A stretch of 5,314 nt of DNA, taken from the NCBI GenBank assembly GCA_905200945.1, contig CAJKMG010000035.1, positions 1-5,314 of the forward strand. Direction: 5' to 3'. Source of the DNA: an uncultured Akkermansia sp. (GTDB taxonomy: Bacteria; Verrucomicrobiota; Verrucomicrobiia; Verrucomicrobiales; Akkermansiaceae). The translations under genes were made by a program, and so were the position numbers. The notes beneath the pieces were generated by a model, which had not been told where the DNA came from, did not search any database, and saw only the letters and a list, made by a program, of their open reading frames with translations. Positions 1 through 5,314 of this stretch are shown piece after piece (position 1 is the stretch's first letter; every line of letters begins with the position of its first letter).

Positions 1-38
1 GGCAATATGCCAGAGGAGGCCGGGCTATACAAAAAAAT

Positions 39-73
39 AAGGGGCTGTACACATGCGTCAGCTCCTTGTTTTT
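39..73 (+). terminator. Rho-independent terminator of an upstream gene
   Basis: A 9-base stem (AAGGGGCTG at 39-47 with CAGCTCCTT at 59-67, one G-U pair, otherwise perfect) encloses an 11-base loop and is followed by GTTTTT. An A-rich run at 31-40 precedes the stem, so a hairpin with a U-run could also form on the other strand and the site may work in both directions. It most likely closes a plus-strand gene ending at the left edge. One frame stops at 38-40, just before the stem, and another at 73-75, inside the T-run; the visible 12 to 24 residues are too short to identify. Confidence 0.6.
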
Positions 74-144
74 AAGGGGATATTCGACTTTTAGCCCCCA
101 AAAAGATCAATATTGTTATGTACAACCGTCCAACCTGCGGGTAA

Positions 145-430
145 AGTGCGCAACTCGGACCTGGACAGCAAGCTGAAAAGAGGCACAAGTATGTAGGCAA
201 CCCTGTTATAGCACCGGAATCTGCTGTGTCGCATGAATCAACCGTAGTCCCCGTGAAAGGCATGGCTATACCGCCAAGGGCTGTGGATGAAGTCGCAATG
301 CGGAAAGCCGTCCTTTCCCAGGCAGTTCTCAGGAAGTCTTAAGAAAGAGGGGATAAACATCTGATACGGACAACTCGCAATACGATACGCAACGATGAAA
401 GTGGTGAACAAATCTGGCACTAACGGATGC
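145..430 (+). mobile_element. Possible 5' fragment of a group II intron (no reverse transcriptase)
   Basis: Seen: the stretch contains GTGCG at 146-150, the usual 5' start of bacterial group II introns. It has a small hairpin GGCAT-GGCT-ATACC (one C-A mismatch) near 260 and other short complementary segments, with no intact gene. One frame is open from 145 to a stop at 340-342, but it has no early start codon and resembles no protein I know. Inferred: the overall character recalls domain I of a group II intron, which is a ribozyme and retroelement normally carrying a reverse transcriptase/maturase ORF in domain IV. No maturase, no domain V hairpin and no 3' end (AY) can be found, so if this is an intron it is a truncated, immobile relic. 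The boundaries are approximate; 3' similarity seems to fade near 430. Alternatives are another structured RNA or a decayed coding gene. Confidence 0.33.
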
Positions 431-835
431 GCCTCTTTTATATGATTATAATATTAACAAGAAATGCCCGCCATTGTTCTTAAATGCGAATTATAACTTC
501 TTACTGTTGGAAGATTATCTATAAATCGGGCATGAGGGTAAGAGTGCTTACAAACAATTCGGCCCGCTTTATTGGGGGCTGCCAAACCTCGACCGGCACC
601 TGTACCACCCGCGGATATAAATTCGGACCGGAGGTATGGATGGTATTCCGCACACCGGACCAACGTACCCTTGCGGACAGTCCCGAGCCCGGCAAGCCAT
701 AATTCCGTCGGGTCAATTGAACAACCGCCTCTCGGAATATGTTCATATCATGGGCCGGTCCCGTATGCAGCTATTTTCCGGGGTACATGACATTGAGGAC
801 ATACCGCCTGATGCCGACATCCGAGGTTATGTTTA
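431..835. other. Gene-free stretch; decayed sequence with no identifiable content
   Basis: No frame is convincing. Short open frames of 66 to 75 codons overlap on both strands between 484 and 836, none has a plausible ribosome-binding site, and none resembles a family I recognise. The first 110 bases are AT-rich; 540-830 is clearly richer in G+C, closer to the coding sequence that follows. A 7-base inverted repeat (ATGCCCG 464-470, CGGGCAT 527-533) is separated by 56 bases. The pattern of short competing frames fits a degraded gene or a long non-coding spacer. A minus-strand frame at 519-746, and a short minus-strand frame just beyond it near 775-835, read like ordinary protein fragments, so a minus-strand pseudogene is possible but unproven. 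Confidence 0.4.
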
Positions 836-837
836 AA

Positions 838-869
838 TTTGTATATTAATTTATATTTTTATATATTTG
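838..869 (+). promoter_or_regulatory. Sigma-ABfr-type promoter for the HTCS regulator gene
   Basis: TTTG at 838-841 (-33 box) and TATATTTG at 862-869 (-7 box, matching TAnnTTTG) are separated by 20 bases, which agrees with the known Bacteroides housekeeping promoter. The spacer is almost pure A+T. Transcription would start near 875, leaving a leader of about 20 bases before the ATG at 898. No Shine-Dalgarno sequence is evident in that leader, which is common in Bacteroidota, where AT-rich leaders often stand in for it. The HTCS therefore appears to be transcribed on its own. Confidence 0.72.
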
Positions 870-897
870 CAACAGTTATTGTCTAATTTACATCAGA

Positions 898-2595
898 ATG
901 ACACGTGTTCGGAATATGGGAAGAATACTGTCCGCATTCCTTATGCTGGGAATTTCCTCCATGTGCGGAGCCCAGATATATAAATACTTGGGAATAGAGG
1001 ACGGATTGAGTAACCGGAGGATTTACCGTATCCAAAAAGACGGGAGGGGATACATGTGGTTCCTCACCCAGGAGGGGATGGACCGTTATGACGGCAAGCG
1101 GATCAGGCATTACACTGTTCTTGACGGCAATCTGAAGGTGGCCCCGCAAGTCAATCTGAACTGGCTCTACACCGACACGGAGAACACGCTGTGGGTTGTG
1201 GGAAGGAAAGGCCGTATTTTCCATTACGACACCCTCCATGACCGTTTCCGGATGGTATACAGGATACCCGGTCTTCAGGATGACTTCGCCACGGGCATGC
1301 TCTGTTACGCCTATATGGACCGTGGGGACCGCATATGGCTCTGTCAGGGTGACCATATCATCCGCTATGACACCCGCACAGGCATTGCGCAGCGGCTGGT
1401 CTCCCGTTTAAGAGGTGATATAACCGCTATCAGCGAGACGGACGGTACAAACCTTTTCATCGGTACCGTGAACGGACTTTTTCCGGTACGGGAAAGGGAC
1501 GGTGTCCTTGAGGCGCTTGCGGACACGGACAGCATCCGGACGCCGGTCAGCGAACTCTACTACCACCCCGGTTCGAAGAAACTGTTCGTGGGAACCTTCA
1601 GGAAAGGCATACTTGTATACGGAGTGTCCGCAGGCAGTACGCTGCGGAATGTGGCCGTCAACCGGATCACCCCTCTCAATGACCGGGAGCTGCTGATAGC
1701 CACGGGCGGAAGGGGGGTATACAGGATGGATATGGACTCGCTAGTGCCCAAACCCTATATAACTGCCGACTACGCCAGCCACAACGGCATGAACGGAGAC
1801 AATATCAATGACATTTATGTGGATGGCGGGGACCGTATCTGGCTTGCCAACTACCCCGCCGGAGTCACAATCCGGAATAACCGCTACCAGAGCTATGAAT
1901 GGTTCCGGCACTCACCGGGCAACAGCCGGTCGCTGGTTAACGACCAGGTGCACGATGTCATCGAAGACAGCGAAGGCGACTTGTGGTTCGCCACCAGCAA
2001 CGGGATCAGCCTGCTGCAGCCTGCGGTAGGACGGTGGCGCTCCTTTCTCAGCCGGTCCGATGGGATACAGGATGGCGGGAACCATATCTTCCTGACGCTC
2101 TGCGAGGTCTCGCCGGGTGTCATCTGCGCCGGCGGGTACGCTTCGGGCCTGTACAGGATCGAAAAGAAAACCGAGAGGGTGGAATACTTTCCCCCCTCCT
2201 TTGCAGCAGAGGGGCGTCCAGACCAGTATATCAATGACATCGGAAAAGATTCTGGAGGATGTATATGGACAGGGGGCTGCCACAATCTCAAACGTTTCGA
2301 TCCCCATGACGGCACAGTACGCCTGTACCCGCGGTCCCGGGCCCCATCACCGCCATACTGGAGAAGGCTCCGGAATGGATGTGGATCGGTACCGGCATGG
2401 GGTTGTACCTGCTTGACGGGCACGGGGGGACCTGCAGACATATCGCATTTCCAGTCGAGGCGGTTCATGTCTATGCACTGTACCAGGCACCGGACGGGCT
2501 CCTGTATATCGGCACCGGCGGGGCGGGACTTCTCGTCTATGACAGCGTGGAGGACAGGTTCGTCCGCCAATACCAGACCGAGAACTGCGCCCTGA
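898..2595 (+). CDS. HTCS regulator, N-terminal part: secreted beta-propeller sensor (frameshifted)
   Basis: This is the 5' portion of a hybrid two-component system regulator. Residues 1-25 form a signal peptide: basic start, hydrophobic run around 10-22, likely cleavage after CGA at 23-25, so the mature chain begins near Q26 in the periplasm. Residues 26-481 carry repeated propeller-blade (Reg_prop) motifs, for example YMWFLTQEGMDRYD (52-65), DRIWLCQGDHIIRYD (144-158), LFIGTVNGLFPV (186-197), DRIWLANYPAGV (312-323), DLWFATSNGISLL (361-373) and CIWTGGCHNLKRFD (455-468). The opening IEDGLSNRRIYRIQKD (33-48) is the classic first HTCS repeat. The propellers bind the inducing ligand, usually an oligosaccharide in this family. 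From residue 482 the frame is wrong: the last 84 residues are low-complexity, lack blade motifs, and run over the correct downstream frame to a stop at 2593-2595. As read, the product would be a periplasmic fragment with no kinase. ATG 898 is chosen because it sits a normal distance from the promoter; ATG 916 would still leave a workable signal peptide. Confidence 0.85.
   Translation: MTRVRNMGRILSAFLMLGISSMCGAQIYKYLGIEDGLSNRRIYRIQKDGRGYMWFLTQEGMDRYDGKRIRHYTVLDGNLKVAPQVNLNWLYTDTENTLWVVGRKGRIFHYDTLHDRFRMVYRIPGLQDDFATGMLCYAYMDRGDRIWLCQGDHIIRYDTRTGIAQRLVSRLRGDITAISETDGTNLFIGTVNGLFPVRERDGVLEALADTDSIRTPVSELYYHPGSKKLFVGTFRKGILVYGVSAGSTLRNVAVNRITPLNDRELLIATGGRGVYRMDMDSLVPKPYITADYASHNGMNGDNINDIYVDGGDRIWLANYPAGVTIRNNRYQSYEWFRHSPGNSRSLVNDQVHDVIEDSEGDLWFATSNGISLLQPAVGRWRSFLSRSDGIQDGGNHIFLTLCEVSPGVICAGGYASGLYRIEKKTERVEYFPPSFAAEGRPDQYINDIGKDSGGCIWTGGCHNLKRFDPHDGTVRLYPRSRAPSPPYWRRLRNGCGSVPAWGCTCLTGTGGPADISHFQSRRFMSMHCTRHRTGSCISAPAGRDFSSMTAWRTGSSANTRPRTAP
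2338..2345 (+). other. Frameshift point splitting the HTCS gene (one base missing)
   Basis: Propeller homology follows frame 1 through RLYPRSR, ending at codon 2338-2340, then continues in frame 3 with GPITAILEKAPEWMWIGTG from 2340. Frame 3 is closed upstream by a TGA at 2307-2309, so the switch must lie between 2310 and the loss of homology in frame 1 soon after 2340. The region contains GGG (2339-2341) followed by CCCC (2342-2345); one extra base in either run restores a single ORF of about 1322 codons. The lesion could be a real deletion or a sequencing or assembly error in a short homopolymer. It does not look like programmed -1 slippage, because the GGGCCCC and CCCGGGC heptamers are out of phase with the incoming frame. 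Confidence 0.85.
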
Positions 2596-4865
2596 TATCC
2601 AATAACATCCATACCATTGTCCCCCGTGCGGACGGCACCCTGCTACTGGGGACCGAAAACAGCGTGGCCCTGTTCCGGCGTGAGAGCGGCACTTTCAGAA
2701 ACTGGACGGCAGAACAAGGGCTGGCAAGCGTATGCCTCAATGCCGGGGTATCCACTTTCCGGCACGGGGAAAGCTTCGTGTTCGGGAGTAACACCGGAGC
2801 CGTCATGTTCCCCTCCGACATGAGGATACCCGCCCCGCATTTTTCTCGGATGCTCCTGCGGGATTTCATGATCTCCTACCGCCCCGTCTATCCCGGGGAC
2901 AAGGGATCCCCCTTGAGGGAGGATATTGACAATACCGTCAGGCTGGAACTTGCATATGACCAGAATACCTTCTCCCTGGAAGCTGTCTCCATCAACTACG
3001 ACTATCCCTCGAACATCCTATATTCATGGAAATTGGAGGGGCTCTACGAGGGCTGGAGCCATCCGGTCCAGAGCGGGCGGATACAGTTCACGAGCCTGCC
3101 CCCAGGCAACTACACCCTGCGTATCCGTGCCGTCTCCAATGAGGAGAAATACAAGGTGTATGAGGAAAGAAGCCTCGGTCTGAGTGTCGCCCGGCCGCTG
3201 TGGGCGGGTACATGGGCCATTGCCGGATATGCGTCATTGTGTGTGTTGGCTGGGGTGGTGTCTTTTCGTGTTGCCATGTTGCGCAGGCAGAAAAGGATAT
3301 CAGACGAAAAGACGTGCTTCTTCATACATACTGCCCATGATGTCCGTACTCCGCTTACGCTGATCAAGGCTCCGCTGGAAGAGGTGGTGGAGAAAGACAT
3401 GGTGAAGGCGGAGGGGATGGACAATGTACGGATGGCCCTGAAAAGCGTGGACGGACTTCTGGGATTGGTCACCAGCCTGATAGATTTCGAGAGTACGGAC
3501 AACTACACCTTGAGACTTCATGTCTCGGAATATGAGCTCAACAGTTATCTGGAGACGACCTGTGAGGCATTCCGCACATATGCCTCCATCAGGGACATCG
3601 ATATCACCCGTGAGAGCGGCTTCCCTTACCTGAATGTCCGGTTTGACAAGGACAAAATGGACTCTATATTGAAGAATATACTGTCCAACGCACTGAAGTA
3701 CACTCCACGGGGCGGGAGTATCCAGGTCCGTGCCTTCGCGGACCGGCATGTATGGGGTGTGGAAGTGGAAGACACGGGGATTGGCATTCCACCTGAGGAA
3801 CGGAAGAAACTGTTCAGGAACCATTTCAGGGGCAGTAATGCCGTCAATCTGCAAGTGGCGGGAAACGGTGTCGGACTGATGATGGTACATAGGCTGGTAA
3901 GGCTGCACGGAGGCAGGGTCCGCGTTACCAGTACCGAGGGGAAGGGGACCATGGTATGTGTTATTTTTCCCATGAGGAGCAGACGCCTTGACAAGGCATG
4001 CCCCGTTGCTTCGCCCAGGAAACAGGATACCGGGGAAACCCGCATGGGACCGGATTGCGGCCCCATGCGTGAGATCCTTCCAACAATGACCGGCGGGGAC
4101 CGGCAGCGTATTCTTATTGTGGAGGACAATGACGATTTGCGGACCTACCTTGAGGGGCTGCTGAAAGAGGAATACCTGGTCCAAACCTGTTCCAACGGAC
4201 GGGACGCGCTGCTTGTGGCGAGAGAATACAATCCGGACCTGATACTTTCGGACGTTATGATGCCTGAAATGGGAGGGGACGAACTTTGCGCGTCCGTCAA
4301 ATCCGATATTGAGACATCCCATATCCCGGTCATGCTGCTGACCGCCTTGGGAGATGAGAAGGACATGCTGGAGGGGCTGGAAAACGGAGCTGACGCCTAT
4401 ATCACCAAACCGTTTAGCATAAACGTGCTCAGGGCGAATATCAGGAACATACTGGCAAACCGGGCACTGCTCAGACGGGCATACGCCGGTCTTGAGGACG
4501 GAGTCGGACAGGTTCCGCCGGACTGCCACAATACCCGGGACTGGAAATTCATGGCCTCCGTAAGGGAATGCGTCATGAAGAATATCGACAACCCCGGTTT
4601 CTGTGTGGACATGCTCTGTGGCATGCAGAACATGAGCCGCACCGGATTTTTCAACAAGTTGAAGGCGCTCACCGGCCATGCCCCGGCTGACTATATCCGC
4701 TCCATGCGGCTGCAATATGCGGCACAACTGCTCAGGGAAAAAGACTGTTCGATAACGGAAATCTCGGATGACTCGGGGTTCTCCGATGTCAGATATTTCA
4801 GGGAGGTGTTCAGGAAGTACTATGGAATGAGCCCGAGTGAGTACAGGAATTCGATGAGAGGATAA
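2379..4865 (+). CDS. HTCS regulator, C-terminal part: sensor end, Y_Y_Y, TM, histidine kinase, receiver, AraC-type HTH
   Basis: This continues the same gene; homology actually begins at about 2340, and the ATG at 2379 is merely the first Met in the restored frame. Using residues from that Met: the remaining propeller blades run to about 150 (MWIGTGMGLYLLD, LLYIGTGGAGLLVYD). A Y_Y_Y domain spans about 196-274 (SWKLEGLYEGW, TSLPPGNYTLRIRA). One transmembrane helix lies near 275-301. The kinase has its phospho-acceptor His320 in TAHDVRTPLTLIKAPLEE, the N-box Asn437 in NILSNALKYT, and the ATP-binding DTGIGIP (465-471) and GNGVGL boxes. The receiver at about 576-698 has acidic E582/D583, phospho-acceptor Asp625 in LILSDVMMPEM, Thr655 and Lys677. 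Two AraC-type helix-turn-helices (about 723-827) include MSRTGFFNKLKALTG and ISDDSGFSDVRYFREVF. All catalytic residues are present. Read alone from 2379 it has no signal peptide, so correct membrane insertion and ligand sensing would be doubtful. The stop TAA (4863-4865) lies two bases from the end of the convergent remnant. Confidence 0.88.
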   Translation: MWIGTGMGLYLLDGHGGTCRHIAFPVEAVHVYALYQAPDGLLYIGTGGAGLLVYDSVEDRFVRQYQTENCALISNNIHTIVPRADGTLLLGTENSVALFRRESGTFRNWTAEQGLASVCLNAGVSTFRHGESFVFGSNTGAVMFPSDMRIPAPHFSRMLLRDFMISYRPVYPGDKGSPLREDIDNTVRLELAYDQNTFSLEAVSINYDYPSNILYSWKLEGLYEGWSHPVQSGRIQFTSLPPGNYTLRIRAVSNEEKYKVYEERSLGLSVARPLWAGTWAIAGYASLCVLAGVVSFRVAMLRRQKRISDEKTCFFIHTAHDVRTPLTLIKAPLEEVVEKDMVKAEGMDNVRMALKSVDGLLGLVTSLIDFESTDNYTLRLHVSEYELNSYLETTCEAFRTYASIRDIDITRESGFPYLNVRFDKDKMDSILKNILSNALKYTPRGGSIQVRAFADRHVWGVEVEDTGIGIPPEERKKLFRNHFRGSNAVNLQVAGNGVGLMMVHRLVRLHGGRVRVTSTEGKGTMVCVIFPMRSRRLDKACPVASPRKQDTGETRMGPDCGPMREILPTMTGGDRQRILIVEDNDDLRTYLEGLLKEEYLVQTCSNGRDALLVAREYNPDLILSDVMMPEMGGDELCASVKSDIETSHIPVMLLTALGDEKDMLEGLENGADAYITKPFSINVLRANIRNILANRALLRRAYAGLEDGVGQVPPDCHNTRDWKFMASVRECVMKNIDNPGFCVDMLCGMQNMSRTGFFNKLKALTGHAPADYIRSMRLQYAAQLLREKDCSITEISDDSGFSDVRYFREVFRKYYGMSPSEYRNSMRG

Positions 4866-4867
4866 CA

Positions 4868-5289
4868 TCACGGGCAGACAGACTCCAGGATATGGCAGGT
4901 CTTATTGTCGGAGATGGTGTATGTTTCGCTCCGCACCGACAAGCCGGGCACGGTTAACTCGTTCACCGTAATGATGAAGGCGAACAGCCGCCCTGCCCCA
5001 GTATTGAGGCTCGTGCCTGATAGGGATAGTAGAAATAATAGTGTTCGTCCAACAGCCCGCCTGCGAGCGGTGTCGGACTTTCAGTTTTCCATACGAGACC
5101 GCCCGTGTCGGCATCTCTCTCGGCTGTCAGTTTCACGTTGGAATAGACTGTTTGAGTGCCCCGCACCACGTATAGGCCGCAGGCCCCGCCTTCGGAAAAC
5201 TTGGTTTGGCAGCCATTCTCCACAGTACGGGTGGTTTTGCGAACAGCCGACGTATATCCGTAAGCGGTTGAGCAAATACATCTTGTCAT
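4868..5289 (-). pseudogene. Broken fimbrillin-like surface protein gene
   Basis: On the minus strand an open frame runs from ATG 5287-5289 to a stop at 4963-4965 (108 codons). Its middle (QTKFSEGGACGLYVVRG, TVYSNVKLTAE, then GGLLDEHYYFYYPYQ) resembles the N-terminal domain of Bacteroidales fimbrillin-family (Mfa-like) lipoproteins, where a glycine-rich strand, a VY.NVKLT segment and a YYPY motif follow one another. The fragment has no lipoprotein signal or Cys lipobox, and an in-frame stop lies just upstream of the ATG, so the 5' end is missing. After YYPYQ the family pattern is lost. A second minus frame then reads FAFIITVNELTVPGLSVRS and continues to a stop at 4868-4870, implying a frameshift near 4985-5010. 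The total is far below the roughly 300 residues usual for the family, so a large internal part is also missing. An AAAGGA just before the ATG could bind ribosomes, but export looks impossible. The family call rests on pattern memory, not on a search. Confidence 0.5.
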
Positions 5290-5313
5290 AATATCCTTTC
5301 CCGTTTATCTTTG
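5283..5313 (+). promoter_or_regulatory. Sigma-ABfr-like promoter pointing out of the window
   Basis: TTG at 5283-5285 and TATCTTTG at 5306-5313 (a full match to TAnnTTTG) are 20 bases apart, the spacing of Bacteroidota housekeeping promoters. The -33 box is only TTG, preceded by C instead of T. It reads rightward, away from the fimbrillin-like remnant, so it would serve a gene starting beyond base 5314. The match could be chance because the downstream gene is not visible. Confidence 0.42.
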
Positions 5314-5314
5314 T

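Noticed and set aside
1..75. C-terminal end of an upstream protein (stops at 38-40 or 73-75)
   Set aside because: Only 12 to 24 residues are visible, two frames compete, and neither is recognisable; the terminator is the only supportable call.
636..836. A 66-codon plus-strand frame ending just before the HTCS promoter
   Set aside because: It has no ribosome-binding site or family resemblance and competes with overlapping frames on both strands.
2336..2345. Programmed -1 ribosomal frameshifting at GGGCCCC or CCCGGGC
   Set aside because: Neither heptamer is in the X XXY YYZ phase relative to the incoming frame, HTCS genes are not known to use frameshifting, and the restored protein has normal family length.
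1893..2612. A 239-codon minus-strand frame opposite the propeller region
   Set aside because: It is antisense to repeated propeller motifs on the plus strand, with no family resemblance of its own.
3300..4871. A 523-codon open frame on the minus strand opposite the kinase, receiver and HTH coding region
   Set aside because: The plus strand here carries unmistakable kinase, receiver and AraC motifs; the antisense frame has no recognisable motifs and is a codon-bias shadow.
4905..4942. Inverted repeat TTGTCGG / CCGACAA as a terminator for the HTCS
   Set aside because: Only 7 base pairs, a 24-base loop and no T-run follow it, so termination is not supported.
4905..5291. A 128-codon plus-strand frame downstream of the HTCS
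   Set aside because: It has no family resemblance, whereas the opposite strand reads as a fimbrillin-like sequence over the same bases.

Overview
The window looks like chromosomal or integrated DNA from a gut-type member of the Bacteroidota (order Bacteroidales). Three things point there. The main gene is a hybrid two-component system (HTCS) regulator, an architecture characteristic of Bacteroides and its relatives. Its promoter matches the Bacteroidota sigma-ABfr pattern (TTTG, 20-base spacer, TAnnTTTG). The right-hand remnant resembles a Bacteroidales fimbrillin-type surface protein. No species call is possible from sequence alone.

Layout. Bases 1-75 hold a good hairpin-plus-T-run terminator, probably for a gene lying to the left. 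Bases about 145-430 hold no intact gene. They begin with GTGCG and have a structured-RNA flavour that I tentatively read as the 5' part of a group II intron without its reverse transcriptase. Bases 431-835 have no recognisable gene, only short competing frames on both strands. An AT-rich promoter lies at 838-869. The HTCS occupies 898-4865. On the opposite strand, 4868-5289 holds a broken fimbrillin-like gene that ends two bases from the HTCS stop. A second sigma-ABfr-like promoter at 5283-5313 points out of the window to the right.

The HTCS is the functional core, and it is split. The signal peptide and first beta-propeller region are read in frame 1 up to about base 2340. The rest of the sensor, the Y_Y_Y domain, transmembrane helix, histidine kinase, receiver and AraC-type DNA-binding domain are read in frame 3 to base 4865. 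Adding one base near 2338-2345 restores a continuous protein of about 1322 residues, a normal HTCS length. An intact version would sense a ligand (in this family usually a glycan fragment) in the periplasm, pass phosphate from His to Asp within the same chain, and activate transcription of nearby genes. No SusC/SusD pair or carbohydrate enzyme is present in the window, so its target is not visible.

I see no convincing undescribed system. The points worth a second look are the HTCS frameshift, the possible intron fragment, the decayed surface-protein gene abutting the regulator, and the outward promoter. Together they suggest a locus that has been rearranged and partly inactivated.
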